DNA of 64,000 bases, taken from positions 310,001 through 374,000 of the forward strand of contig QFQI01000002.1 in assembly GCA_003243195.1 (NCBI GenBank), written 5' to 3'. The translations under genes and the position numbers were made by a program. The notes under the pieces were generated by a model that was given only the letters and a program-made list of their open reading frames with translations, had not been told where the DNA came from and did not search any database. Below, piece by piece: positions 14,470 through 23,276 of the stretch (position 1 is the stretch's first letter; every line of letters starts with the position of its first letter). The DNA is from Sphingomonas taxi (GTDB lineage Bacteria > Pseudomonadota > Alphaproteobacteria > Sphingomonadales > Sphingomonadaceae).

Positions 14470-15453
14470 CTACTCCGCCGCGCCGTCCGTGGGAAGCCGC
14501 GCCAGCCAGTCGAGCAGCAGCCGGTTCACCTCCGCCGGCCGCTCCTGCTGCGTCCAGTGTCCGCAGCCTTCCAGCACATGCCCCTCGATCAGCGGGACGT
14601 GCGGGCGCATCGTCGCGACCGGATCGGCGATCGCGCCGAAGCCGGTGGTGGCGGGATCGCGCGTCCCGCCGATGAACAGCGCGGGCTGTTCGATGCGCCG
14701 CCCCCGCCACGCCTGCACCCAGGCGAAGTCGCGCTGGTGGTTGCGATAGCGGTTGAGCGGGCCGCGAAACCCGCTGCGCGTGAATTCGGCGACATGGTGA
14801 TCCAGATCGGCCTCGCTCATCCACGCCGGGAACGGGTCGGGATCGACGAGTCCATCGAGCAGGGTCGCCCCGGCGGGCTTGCTGGGCCAGCTCCCCGGGG
14901 GCGCGTCGCCGGAGATCGCATAATACAGCCGGCGCAGGTAACCGCGCACGTCCGCCTCCGCCTCCGCCTCGGCCGGCCCGGGCTGCTGGAACCATTTCTG
15001 ATAGAAGAAGCGCCCGCGATCGGTGAAGGCGCGGCGGAACACCTCGTCATAGGGGCGCGCGGGCACGCCGGTGAACGGCACCGACAGCGCGGCGACCGCG
15101 CGCACGCGGTCCGGCCGGGTCAGCGCGCTGTGCCAGACGATCGGTGCGCCCCAGTCGTGCCCCAGCAGGATCACCGGCGCGTCGGGCTGGAGCGCGTCGG
15201 CGACGCCGATCACGTCCGCGACCATCGCCGCCATGTCGTAATCGGCGATCGCGGCGGGCGCGTCGGAGCCGCCATAGCCGCGCACGTCGAACGCGGCGGC
15301 GGTGTGACCGGCGGCGGCGAGCGGCGCGAACTGGTGCCGCCAGCTATACCAGCCCTCCGGGAAGCCATGCACCATCAGCACCAGCGGTCCCGTGCCCTCG
15401 ACCGCGACGCGCAGCCGTATCGTGCCGGTGTCGATCAGGCGAAGGTCGGGCAT
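14470..15453 (-). CDS. Alpha/beta hydrolase, epoxide hydrolase-like
   Basis: A 327-residue product. The oxyanion-type HGFPEGWYSWRHQ motif, nucleophile elbow GHDWGAPIVWH (Asp nucleophile, as in epoxide hydrolases and haloalkane dehalogenases) and the late EGCGHWTQQERP with the catalytic His are all visible; the acid is likely in GGTRDPAT. This pattern fits soluble epoxide hydrolases. The cap domain holds WFQQPGPAEAEAEADVRG. It overlaps the GNAT gene by 19 bp and precedes ctaB by 13 bp, so it is probably co-transcribed, but it has no known oxidase role. Substrate unknown. Confidence 0.85.
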   Translation of the reverse strand: MPDLRLIDTGTIRLRVAVEGTGPLVLMVHGFPEGWYSWRHQFAPLAAAGHTAAAFDVRGYGGSDAPAAIADYDMAAMVADVIGVADALQPDAPVILLGHDWGAPIVWHSALTRPDRVRAVAALSVPFTGVPARPYDEVFRRAFTDRGRFFYQKWFQQPGPAEAEAEADVRGYLRRLYYAISGDAPPGSWPSKPAGATLLDGLVDPDPFPAWMSEADLDHHVAEFTRSGFRGPLNRYRNHQRDFAWVQAWRGRRIEQPALFIGGTRDPATTGFGAIADPVATMRPHVPLIEGHVLEGCGHWTQQERPAEVNRLLLDWLARLPTDGAAE

Positions 15454-16187
15454 CGGGCGCTCCTGCGATAATGATAGCCGTAGAGGTCGGTGGCGAAACC
15501 GAGCTGGTCATAAAGCGCGCGGGCGGCGGCGTTCGCCTCCTCCACCTGCAACGCGACATGCGCCGCCCCGCCGCGCGCCGCCCAGCCGAGCAGCGCCGCG
15601 ACGATCGCGCTCGCATGGCCGCGGCGGCGCGCGGCGGGATCGGTCGCGACCGATTCGATCACCGCGATGCCGTCGGTCAGCGCGGCATAGCCGATCGCGA
15701 CACTGTGCGCGCCCTCCATGACCCGCGCGAAAGCGGCCGGTGCGGTGACGCGCGAGGGGATCGCGGCATGATCCGCGGCGGACGATGGGGACAGCCGCTG
15801 CCGCGCGGCGCGCCAGGCCGCGTCCGGCGCCGCCGTCACGATCACCGCGCCGGGCGGCGTGTGTCCGGCGGGAAGGCGGAGCAGCGTGCGCGTCCGACCT
15901 TCGGGCGCGGCGAAGCCGGCGGCGTCGAGGAGCGCGCCCGCCGCCTGCGTCGCATCGGTCAGGCGCACGATCGTCGGCTGGTCCGCATCGCGGTAGCGGC
16001 GCTGGATCGCGTGCAGCGTCGGCATGTCGAGCGCGACGTCCGGCGCGGTCGCGCTGGCGGAGTTGCTGCGCCGGCTCCCGCCCCCGGAAACGCCGACCAT
16101 CCAGCCGCTCTCGCGATGTGCGACGCGCGCCGGCCACGCCGCGGCGCAGGCGCGCTCCACTCGCCATATCAGCGCATCACCGCCCAC
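15435..16187 (-). CDS. GNAT family N-acetyltransferase
   Basis: The product has 250 residues from a GTG at 16187, chosen because GGGAGG lies four bases upstream. The acetyl-CoA binding domain is in the C-terminal part: IAVIESVATDPAARRRGHASAIVAALLGWAARGGAAHVALQVEEANAAARALYDQLGF. The N-terminal half (VERACAAAWPAR, LRLPAGHTPPGAV) resembles two-domain GNAT proteins. Acceptor substrate unknown. It lies downstream of the strong coxA terminator and overlaps the hydrolase gene, so it forms its own start point for the segment between coxA and ctaB. Confidence 0.85.
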   Translation of the reverse strand: MGGDALIWRVERACAAAWPARVAHRESGWMVGVSGGGSRRSNSASATAPDVALDMPTLHAIQRRYRDADQPTIVRLTDATQAAGALLDAAGFAAPEGRTRTLLRLPAGHTPPGAVIVTAAPDAAWRAARQRLSPSSAADHAAIPSRVTAPAAFARVMEGAHSVAIGYAALTDGIAVIESVATDPAARRRGHASAIVAALLGWAARGGAAHVALQVEEANAAARALYDQLGFATDLYGYHYRRSARCPTFA

Positions 16188-16303
16188 GCCGCCTCCCTGG
16201 AACGTCGCCGACCGCTCCGGCCGGTCCCCTTGTCGCGCGCGGTGCGGCGACGCGGCATTCCCGACCCGCGCCCGGTACGCCGCCCCCTTCCCCCGCGCTC
16301 GCG

Positions 16304-16344
16304 AAAAGCGACGACGGCGGGAAAGCCTCCGCTTCCCCGCCGTC
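16304..16344 (-). terminator. Strong Rho-independent terminator after coxA
   Basis: On the minus strand a 14-bp stem (16344-16331 with 16326-16313; one G-U pair) closes a GGAG loop and is followed within five bases by CTTTT (about 16308-16304). It begins 17 bases past the coxA stop codon. This should end most coxB-coxA transcripts before the GNAT gene, which has its own ribosome binding site. No clear new promoter is visible in 16188-16300. Confidence 0.85.
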
Positions 16345-16360
16345 GATGTCATCCCCGGCC

Positions 16361-18025
16361 TCAGTCGATCCGCGGCAGCGTCTCGAACTGGTGGAACGGT
16401 GGCGGGCTGGACAGCGTCCATTCCAGCGTCGTCGCGCCCTCGCCCCACGGATTGTCGGGTGCCTTGCGACCGGCCAGCAGCGACCAGATCACGTTGACGA
16501 AGAAGATCGCCATGCCCGCGGCCATGATCATGTAGCCGACCGTCGCCACCGTGTTCCAGTGCGCGAAGGCGTCGGGATAATCCGGGTAGCGGCGCGGCAT
16601 GCCTTGCAGCCCCAGGAAATGCATCGGGAAGAACATCACGTTCACGCCGACGAAGAACACCCAGAAGTGGAGCTGGCCCAGTATTTCCGAATACATCCGC
16701 CCCGACATCTTGGGGAACCAGTAGTAGAAGCCGGCGAACAGCGAGAACACCGCGCCCAGGCTGAGCACGTAGTGGAAGTGCGCCACCACGTAATAGGTGT
16801 CCTGCATGTAGTCGTCGACGCCGCCGTTGGCAAGCACGACGCCGGTGACGCCGCCGACCGTGAACATGAAGATGAAGCCGATCGCCCATACCATCGGCGT
16901 CGGGAACCGCAGGCTGCCGCCCCACATCGTCGCGATCCACGAGAAGATCTTGATGCCGGTCGGTACCGCGATCACCATCGTCGCGGCGGTGAAGTACATC
17001 TTCACGTTCACGCTCATGCCGGTGGTGAACATGTGGTGCGCCCACACCACGAACCCGACCACGCCGATCGCGACCATGGCATAGGCCATGCCGAGATACC
17101 CGAACACCGGCTTGCGGCTGAACGTCGCGACGATGTGGCTGATGATGCCAAAGCCCGGCAGGATCATGATGTACACTTCGGGATGGCCGAAGAACCAGAA
17201 CAGATGCTGGTACAGCACCGGGTCGCCGCCGCCGGCGGGATCGTAGAAGGTGGTGCCGAAGTTGCGGTCGGTCAGCAGCATGGTGATCGCCGCGGCGAGC
17301 ACCGGCAGCGCCAGCAGCAGCAGGAAGGCGGTGACCAGCACCGACCAGGCGAACAGCGGCATCTTGTGCAGCGTCATGCCCGGCGCGCGCATGTTGAAGA
17401 TCGTGGTGATGAAGTTGATCGCGCCCAGGATCGAGCTGGCGCCCGCCAGATGGAGCGACAGGATCGCCATGTCGACGCTCGGCCCCGGCTCGCCATAGGT
17501 GGACAGCGGCGCATAGACCGTCCAGCCCGTGCCCGCGCCCCCGAAGAACGGCGAGGCGAGCAGCAGCAGGAACGCCGGCACCAGCAGCCAGAAGCTGATG
17601 TTGTTCATGCGCGGGAACGCCATGTCGGGCGCGCCGATCATGATCGGCACGAACCAGTTGCCGAACCCGCCGACCATCGCGGGCATCACCATGAAGAACA
17701 CCATGATGAGCCCGTGCGCGGTGACCAGCACGTTCCACAGGTGCAGCGCCTGGTCGAACGTCTGCTCGCCGCCGTGCAGCATCGCGGCCCAGCGCGGCAG
17801 ATACTGGATGCCCGGGTGCATCAGCTCGGCGCGCATCAGCCCCGAGATCGAGCCGCCGATGATCCCCGCGACGATCGCGAAGATCAGGTACAGCGTCCCG
17901 ATGTCCTTGTGGTTGGTGGACATGAACCAGCGCGCGAAGAAGCCGGGCTTGTGATCGGCGTGCGCATCGTGGTGGTGATCGTCATGCGCGACGAAGGCGG
18001 ACGGGTGGAGCGCGGTGTCGGTCAT
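16361..18025 (-). CDS. coxA: Cytochrome c oxidase subunit I (aa3 type)
   Basis: A 554-residue, twelve-helix heme-copper oxidase subunit. All key regions are present: RWFMSTNHKDIGTLYL, HGLIMVFFMVMPAMVGGFGNW with the low-spin heme ligand, FWFFGHPEVYIMILPGFGIISHI (CuB His and the cross-linked Tyr region), HHMFTTGM, and VVAHFHYVLSLGAVFSLF with the two C-terminal heme ligands. It reduces oxygen and pumps protons. The His/Asp-rich N-terminus (HDDHHHDAHADHK) may bind metal. It follows coxB by 5 bp and ends at a strong terminator. Confidence 0.98.
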   Translation of the reverse strand: MTDTALHPSAFVAHDDHHHDAHADHKPGFFARWFMSTNHKDIGTLYLIFAIVAGIIGGSISGLMRAELMHPGIQYLPRWAAMLHGGEQTFDQALHLWNVLVTAHGLIMVFFMVMPAMVGGFGNWFVPIMIGAPDMAFPRMNNISFWLLVPAFLLLLASPFFGGAGTGWTVYAPLSTYGEPGPSVDMAILSLHLAGASSILGAINFITTIFNMRAPGMTLHKMPLFAWSVLVTAFLLLLALPVLAAAITMLLTDRNFGTTFYDPAGGGDPVLYQHLFWFFGHPEVYIMILPGFGIISHIVATFSRKPVFGYLGMAYAMVAIGVVGFVVWAHHMFTTGMSVNVKMYFTAATMVIAVPTGIKIFSWIATMWGGSLRFPTPMVWAIGFIFMFTVGGVTGVVLANGGVDDYMQDTYYVVAHFHYVLSLGAVFSLFAGFYYWFPKMSGRMYSEILGQLHFWVFFVGVNVMFFPMHFLGLQGMPRRYPDYPDAFAHWNTVATVGYMIMAAGMAIFFVNVIWSLLAGRKAPDNPWGEGATTLEWTLSSPPPFHQFETLPRID

Positions 18026-18030
18026 GGTGT

Positions 18031-19194
18031 TCAGCGTCCGGCTTCGCCGACGCCGCCGGGGTTGCCGGTGGCGCCTTGCGGGGAAGTGGTGGGGGTGTCG
18101 GTGCCGTTCTCGGTCGGACCGGCCATGGCGTTGGCGACCGCGCCCTCGTCCGCCGCCGACGCCGAATTGTCCGCGCCCGGCTGCGGGATCACCGCGTCGG
18201 ACGCCTTGCCCGGCGCCGGCATCGTGCCGCCCTTGGCGCGCACCCAGGCGGCGAACTGCGCCGGCGTGACGGCCTCCACCGCGATCGGCATGAACGCGTG
18301 GCGCGCGCCGCACAATTCGCTGCACTGGCCGAAATACAGGCCCGGCTTGTCGATGGTGAAGCTGGTTTCGTTCAGCCGGCCCGGGATCGCGTCCAGCTTG
18401 ATCCAGAACGCCGGCACCGCCCAGCTATGGATAACGTCATTGGCGGTGGTGATGAGCCGGATCGGCACGCCGACCGGCAGCACGACGCGATTGTCGGTGG
18501 CCAGCAGCCGCGGACCGTCGGCGGCGGTCCGCGCGCGCTCGCCGGGGGCGACCTGATTGCCTTCCTTCAGCATGTTCGCGGTAATCTCGATCCCGCCATG
18601 GTCCGGATATTGGTAGCTCCAGAACCACTGGTTGCCGATCGCCTTCAGCGTCACCGCGCCGGCCGGCGCGGGCTTGAACTGCGCCTGCAGCAACCCGATC
18701 GAGGGCACCGCGATCGCCACCAGGATCAGCACGGGGACCAGCGTCCACACCACCTCGATCACGGTATTGTGGCTGGTGCGCGACGGCGTCGGATTGCGGC
18801 TGGCGCGGAAGCGCACCATCACCACGATCAGCAGCACCAGCACCAGGATCGAGATCAGGGTGATAAGCGGGAACAGGATGTTATCGTGAAACCAGTGCGC
18901 GCGCAGGCCGTTCTTCGTCACCTGCGGCTGGATGTGCATCACGCCGTTGATCGGCTGGCCGATGTCCGGCGTAGCGGTGGCGTCGAGCGCGGGGGACGCC
19001 GGCGCGGCAGCGGCGCGCTGCACGGAGCCGCCCGCCTGACCCTGGTTCGAATCGGCCGGGCGCAGCCCGGTCGGCGCGGCGGTCGCCGTCGTGGCGGGGG
19101 ATGCCGCCTGCGCGCCGGCTTCGGTCACCCCCGCCACGCCCGCGATGGCGAGGCTTGCCGCCAGCACCCAATTCTTCAACCCGGTTGTCAGCAT
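18031..19194 (-). CDS. coxB: Cytochrome c oxidase subunit II
   Basis: The product has 387 residues from the ATG at 19194. A signal peptide (NWVLAASLAIAGVAGVTEAGAQA) is followed by an unusually long Ala/Pro/Thr-rich linker, two transmembrane helices (ILFPLITLISILVLVLLIVVMVRFRASR and VVWTLVPVLILVAIAVPSIGLL) and the CuA cupredoxin domain with GLYFGQCSELCGARHAFMP. It accepts electrons from cytochrome c. After the CuA domain there is an extra low-complexity tail of about 55 residues, Ala/Gly/Pro/Thr-rich (GADNSASAADEGAVANAM), not needed for the fold. Confidence 0.97.
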   Translation of the reverse strand: MLTTGLKNWVLAASLAIAGVAGVTEAGAQAASPATTATAAPTGLRPADSNQGQAGGSVQRAAAAPASPALDATATPDIGQPINGVMHIQPQVTKNGLRAHWFHDNILFPLITLISILVLVLLIVVMVRFRASRNPTPSRTSHNTVIEVVWTLVPVLILVAIAVPSIGLLQAQFKPAPAGAVTLKAIGNQWFWSYQYPDHGGIEITANMLKEGNQVAPGERARTAADGPRLLATDNRVVLPVGVPIRLITTANDVIHSWAVPAFWIKLDAIPGRLNETSFTIDKPGLYFGQCSELCGARHAFMPIAVEAVTPAQFAAWVRAKGGTMPAPGKASDAVIPQPGADNSASAADEGAVANAMAGPTENGTDTPTTSPQGATGNPGGVGEAGR

Positions 19195-19264
19195 CTTCTT
19201 ATCGTCACCCCTGTCGTGGTGCGCGCGTCCGCGTACCGGGCGTATGAGCGCCCCTCCTGATCCG

Positions 19265-19292
19265 CCTATAGCATGCCCTCCCCCGGCCTCAA
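19265..19292 (-). promoter_or_regulatory. Predicted promoter for coxB-coxA
   Basis: On the minus strand TTGAGG (19292-19287) and TATAGG (19270-19265) are 16 bases apart, about 70 bases before the coxB start. The same -10 sequence TATAGG occurs in the rpmF operon promoter. The divergent pyrE gene starts at 19382, and its promoter must share this 187-bp intergenic region; I find no equally clear candidate for it. Confidence 0.55.
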
Positions 19293-19381
19293 GGGGGCGT
19301 GGTGGCGTGCTTTTGTGCGCGGCGGCGCGTTGCGCGCGCGCGCGGCGGCTCGTATGGCGCGCGCAGGAGACGCTAGAGCCG

Positions 19382-19966
19382 ATGACCGACGACGACGTGC
19401 TGGCCGAATTCCGCGCCGCGGACGCGCTGCTGGAGGGGCATTTCATCCTGTCCTCCGGGCTGCGCAGCCCGCGCTACCTGCAATGCGCCCGCGTGCTGAT
19501 GAACCCGCGCCGCGCCGCGCGGCTGGCGGAGGCGCTCGCCGCGCGCCTGCCCGCCGACCTGCGCGCGCGGATCACCGCCGTCGTCGCGCCGGCGATGGGC
19601 GGCGTGATCGCCGGGCAGGAGATGGCGCGCGCGCTGGACGTCGACGCGATGTTCGTGGAGCGTCCGACCGGCACGTTCGAGCTGCGCCGCGGCTTCCGCC
19701 TGGAACCCGGGCAGGAGGTGCTGATGATGGAGGATGTCGTCACCACCGGCCTGTCCAGCCGCGAGGCGATCCGCGCGATCACGCAGGCGGGCGGCCGCGT
19801 GATCGCCGGTGCCGCGCTGGTCGATCGCTCCAACGGCGCCGCCGACATCGGCGTCCCCTTCTTTCCGCTGATCCGGCTGGAGGTGCCGAGCTACGCCGCC
19901 GACGCGCTACCGCCCGAACTGGCGGCGATCCCCGCGATCAAGCCCGGCAGCAGGGCCGCGGCGTGA
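19382..19966 (+). CDS. pyrE: Orotate phosphoribosyltransferase
   Basis: A 194-residue product. The PRPP-binding motif is VLMMEDVVTTGLSSREAI, and HFILSSGLRSPRYLQCARVL near the N-terminus and PAMGGVIAGQEMARAL match bacterial PyrE. It makes orotidine-5'-phosphate from orotate and PRPP in pyrimidine synthesis. First gene of the pyrE-pdxJ-acpS-lepB run. Its stop overlaps the pdxJ GTG start (GTGA). Confidence 0.96.
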   Translation: MTDDDVLAEFRAADALLEGHFILSSGLRSPRYLQCARVLMNPRRAARLAEALAARLPADLRARITAVVAPAMGGVIAGQEMARALDVDAMFVERPTGTFELRRGFRLEPGQEVLMMEDVVTTGLSSREAIRAITQAGGRVIAGAALVDRSNGAADIGVPFFPLIRLEVPSYAADALPPELAAIPAIKPGSRAAA

Positions 19967-20709
19967 CGGCCCCCGCCCCCCTGCGCCTGGGGGTCAACAT
20001 CGACCATGTCGCCACCGTGCGCAACGCGCGCGGCGGCGGCCTGCCCGATCCGGTGCGCGCCGCGCTGCTGGCGGCGCGGGCGGGCGCCGACGGCATCACC
20101 GCGCATCTGCGCGAGGATCGCCGCCACATCACCGATGCCGATATCGCGCGGCTGTCCACCGGATTGTCGATCCCGCTCAATCTGGAGATGGCGGCGACCG
20201 ACGAGATGCTCGCCATCGCGCTGCGCCATCGTCCGCACGCCGCGTGCATCGTGCCCGAGAAGCGCGAGGAGCGCACCACGGAGGGCGGGATCGACGCCGC
20301 CGGGCAGCACGACCGCCTCGCCCCGATGGTGCGCGCGCTGGGCGCGGCGCGGGTGCGCGTGTCGCTGTTCATCGAACCCGATCCGCGCCAGATCGAGGCG
20401 GCGGTGGCGCTGGGCGCGCCGGTGGTGGAGCTGCACACCGGCCGTTATGCCGAGCTGGACGGCCCCGGCCACGCGGAGGCGCGCGCCGCCGAGCTGCGCC
20501 GCCTGTCGGACGCCGCGGCGCTGGCGGCGAAGAACGGCATCGAGGTGCACGCCGGGCACGGGCTCACCTTCGACAATGTCACGCCGGTCGCGGCGATCCC
20601 GCAGGTCCGCGAGCTGAACATCGGCCATTTCCTGATCGGCGAGGCGATCTTCGTCGGGCTGGAGGCGAGCGTGCGGCGCATGAAGGCGCTGATGGAGGAG
20701 GCGCGGTGA
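19963..20709 (+). CDS. pdxJ: Pyridoxine 5'-phosphate synthase
   Basis: A 248-residue TIM-barrel enzyme. Typical blocks are LGVNIDHVATVRNARGG, GADGITAHLREDRRHI, LNLEMAATDEML, CIVPEKREERTTEGG, and VHAGHGLTFDNVTPVAAIP. It condenses 1-deoxyxylulose-5-phosphate and aminoacetone phosphate in the DXP-dependent vitamin B6 pathway. Start is the GTG at 19963 overlapping the pyrE stop. It overlaps acpS by GTGA, an arrangement common in proteobacteria. Confidence 0.97.
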   Translation: MTAPAPLRLGVNIDHVATVRNARGGGLPDPVRAALLAARAGADGITAHLREDRRHITDADIARLSTGLSIPLNLEMAATDEMLAIALRHRPHAACIVPEKREERTTEGGIDAAGQHDRLAPMVRALGAARVRVSLFIEPDPRQIEAAVALGAPVVELHTGRYAELDGPGHAEARAAELRRLSDAAALAAKNGIEVHAGHGLTFDNVTPVAAIPQVRELNIGHFLIGEAIFVGLEASVRRMKALMEEAR

Positions 20710-21143
20710 TCGTCGGCCTCGGCTCGGACCTGTGCAATATCGAACGCATCGCGCATTCGCTGGAGCGGTTCGGCGAGCGGTTCGAGGCGCGGGTGTTCAC
20801 CGATGTCGAGCGCGCGAAGGCCGCCCGGCGGCCGTTCACCAAGGCCGGGACGCTCGCCAAGCGCTTCGCCGCGAAGGAGGCGTTCTCCAAGGCGGTCGGC
20901 ACCGGCTTCAAGGCCGGGGTATTCATGAAGGACATCGGCGTCGTCAACGCGCCCACCGGCGCGCCGACGCTGGCGCTGTACGGCGGCGCGAAGGCGCGGC
21001 TGGACGCGCTGGTGCCGCCCGGCCATGTCGCGCATGTCCATCTGACGTTGACCGACGATCATCCGTGGGCGCAAGCGTTCGTCATCATCGAGGCGCTGCC
21101 GGACCCGACCGCGCAGCGCGACGCGAATACAGGAGCCGAGTAA
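20706..21143 (+). CDS. acpS: Holo-[acyl-carrier-protein] synthase
   Basis: A 145-residue product starting at GTG 20706 (GTGA overlap with pdxJ). Contains GLGSDLCNIERI with the Mg-binding Asp8, RVFTDVERAKA, and LAKRFAAKEAFSKAVGTGF with the second metal-binding Glu; C-terminal VAHVHLTLTDDHPWAQAFVIIE matches the family. It transfers 4'-phosphopantetheine from CoA to acyl carrier protein, the step that activates fatty acid synthesis. Only 4 bp precede lepB. Confidence 0.96.
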   Translation: MIVGLGSDLCNIERIAHSLERFGERFEARVFTDVERAKAARRPFTKAGTLAKRFAAKEAFSKAVGTGFKAGVFMKDIGVVNAPTGAPTLALYGGAKARLDALVPPGHVAHVHLTLTDDHPWAQAFVIIEALPDPTAQRDANTGAE

Positions 21144-21147
21144 CGGC

Positions 21148-22086
21148 GTGGCGGAGGATATCGCATTGACCGGCGAACCGGGCACCCAGCCCGCCGGGGG
21201 CGTGGCGCCGCGCGCGCGCTTCGACTGGTGGGGCGAGATCAAGGGGTTGTTCTGGCTGCTGCTGGCGGTGCTGGGCTTCCACAGCTTCATCGCCAAGCCG
21301 TTTTATATCCCCAGCGAATCCATGCTGCCGGGTCTGATGGTCGGCGACCGGCTGGTGGTGTCGAAATTCGCATACGGCTGGTCGTTCGTCTCGCCGACCA
21401 TCCCCGATCCGGTCGCGATCGTGCGCAGCGCGGTGCTCCACCAGCCGGTCGATAGCTGGTCGGTGCAATTGCCGTTCGTGCACGGCCGGCTGTGGGGCAG
21501 CCTGCCGGAGCGCGGCGACGTGGTGATCGTCACCCCGCCGGGCCAGTCGAGCGATTACATCAAGCGCGTGATCGGCCTGCCCGGCGATACGCTGGCGGTG
21601 CGCGGCGGCGTGGTGATCCTGAACGGCCACCCGGTGTCGCGCGGGCCGCTCCACTTCCGCGACCTGCCCGTCGACGCCAACGCCACCTGCGACCCTGCGC
21701 AATATTATGGCGCGCGCCAGGTGCGCGCCGACGGAACGGTCGTCTGCCACCTGCCGATCGTCACCGAGACGCTGCCGAACGGCCGCCGCTACGATACGGT
21801 GGACCTGGAACCGGACAGCCCCGGCGATCATTACGGCCCGGTGACCATTCCCGCCGGCCATGTCTTCCTGATGGGCGACAATCGCGATCGCTCCGCCGAC
21901 AGCCGCTTCGCGCTCGGCGGGTTCGAGCGCGGGCTGGGCGGCCCGGTCCCTTATGAGAATATCGGCGGGCGCGCGGAGTTCATCACCTTCTCGGTCGATG
22001 GCAGCGCGACATGGAACCCGCTGACCTGGCCCGCGGCGTTGCGCGGCGGGCGCGCGGGCACCTCGCTGCATCCGGCGCGGCCCTAG
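21148..22086 (+). CDS. lepB: Signal peptidase I
   Basis: A 312-residue inner-membrane protease. One N-terminal helix (IKGLFWLLLAVLGFHSFIA) is followed by YIPSESMLPGLMVGDRLVVSK with catalytic Ser58 and by RGDVVIVTPPGQSSDYIKRVIGLPGD with catalytic Lys138. The later GHVFLMGDNRDRSADSR is the conserved box E. It removes signal peptides from exported proteins. It starts at a GTG at 21148, four bases after acpS. In many sphingomonads rnc and era follow; here a permease gene follows instead. Confidence 0.96.
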   Translation: MAEDIALTGEPGTQPAGGVAPRARFDWWGEIKGLFWLLLAVLGFHSFIAKPFYIPSESMLPGLMVGDRLVVSKFAYGWSFVSPTIPDPVAIVRSAVLHQPVDSWSVQLPFVHGRLWGSLPERGDVVIVTPPGQSSDYIKRVIGLPGDTLAVRGGVVILNGHPVSRGPLHFRDLPVDANATCDPAQYYGARQVRADGTVVCHLPIVTETLPNGRRYDTVDLEPDSPGDHYGPVTIPAGHVFLMGDNRDRSADSRFALGGFERGLGGPVPYENIGGRAEFITFSVDGSATWNPLTWPAALRGGRAGTSLHPARP

Positions 22087-23201
22087 TGGGCGACACGCGC
22101 GACACGTCCGTCGTGCGGGTCGATGCCGGCGGCGAGCGGGTGCGCGTCGTGGCCGGGGCCAGCCCGCACGAGGTGCGCGATCCCGCCACCCGCGACGAGA
22201 TCCGCCGCGCCGCGGTGTGGCTGGGCATGGCCAGCGGCATCGCGCTGATCGTGTTGCTGGTGCAGCCGCTGCTCATCATCTTCGCCGGACTGGTCTTCGC
22301 CGCGCTGCTGGACGGCGGGGTGCGGCTGCTCGGCCGCGTGCTGCCGATCGGGCGCGGGTGGCGGCTGCTGATCGTCTGCCTGCTGACGATCGCCTTTCTG
22401 GTCGGCACTTTCTATCTGGCCGGCGTGCAGATCACCGCGCAGGTCCAGCAACTGCGCTCCACGGTCGAGGTGCAGGCGACGCGGGTCATGACGTGGCTGA
22501 GCGCGCAGGGGCTGATGCCCGGAACCTCGGACATCAGCGGGCTGGCGCGGCAGGCGATGTCCTCGGTGGGTCGCGTGACGAGCTGGGTCGGCACCGCGGC
22601 CGGCGCGCTTACCAGCTTCTTCATGATCGTGGTGATCGGGCTGTTCGTGGCGATGGATCCGCGCGGGTATGAGCGCGGCGTGCAATGGATGGTGCCCCGG
22701 GACCAGCGCGTCGAATTCGCGATCACGCTGACGCGGATGGGGGACACGATGCGCCGGCTGCTCGCCGGGCGGCTGCTGGGCATGGCGTTCGAAGGCGTGC
22801 TGACCGCAGTCGCGCTATGGCTGGTCGGGGTGCCGATGGCGCTGATCCTCGGCATCCTCACCGGGCTGCTCGCCTTCATTCCCAATATCGGCGCGTTCAT
22901 CTCCGGCGCGCTGATGGTGGCGGTCGGCTTCTCCGCCGGTGTGCACACCGGCATCGCGGCGATCATCGTCTATGTCGTGGTGCAGACCTTCGATGGCTAT
23001 GTGGTGATCCCGATGGTCGCCAAGCGCACGGTCGACCTGCCGCCCGCGCTGACGCTGGGCGCACAGATCCTCGCCAGCGCATTGTTCGGCATTCTGGGGC
23101 TGGCGCTCGCCGATCCGATGACCGCGATCATCAAGACCGCGATGGAGCGCCGCTCGCAGAATGTCGAAGGGCGGGACGATGCGGAGGATGCCCGCGCCTG
23201 A
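22086..23201 (+). CDS. AI-2E/PerM family membrane transporter
   Basis: A 371-residue protein starting GTG at 22086, sharing one base with the lepB stop. About seven to eight transmembrane helices: two near residues 45-110, then a soluble segment (QVQQLRSTVEVQATRVMTWL), then MIVVIGLFVAMDP, and the conserved FIPNIGAFISGALMVAVGFSAG and VQTFDGYVVIPMVAKRTVDLPPALTL blocks of the PerM/AI-2E exporter family. Substrate cannot be told; family members export diverse small molecules or ions. Confidence 0.88.
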   Translation: MGDTRDTSVVRVDAGGERVRVVAGASPHEVRDPATRDEIRRAAVWLGMASGIALIVLLVQPLLIIFAGLVFAALLDGGVRLLGRVLPIGRGWRLLIVCLLTIAFLVGTFYLAGVQITAQVQQLRSTVEVQATRVMTWLSAQGLMPGTSDISGLARQAMSSVGRVTSWVGTAAGALTSFFMIVVIGLFVAMDPRGYERGVQWMVPRDQRVEFAITLTRMGDTMRRLLAGRLLGMAFEGVLTAVALWLVGVPMALILGILTGLLAFIPNIGAFISGALMVAVGFSAGVHTGIAAIIVYVVVQTFDGYVVIPMVAKRTVDLPPALTLGAQILASALFGILGLALADPMTAIIKTAMERRSQNVEGRDDAEDARA

Positions 23202-23276
23202 ACCCGCCGCCGCATGGCTGGCGTCGGCGCGCGCGCGCTGCTAAAGCCGGCCGCCCGTGCGCGGACGGGACGCAGG

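Noticed and set aside
15435..17738. A 767-codon minus-strand frame that seems to fuse a long N-terminus to the GNAT gene
   Set aside because: The part above 16187 lies in another frame inside coxA and across the terminator; the GNAT gene has its own ribosome site at 16187.
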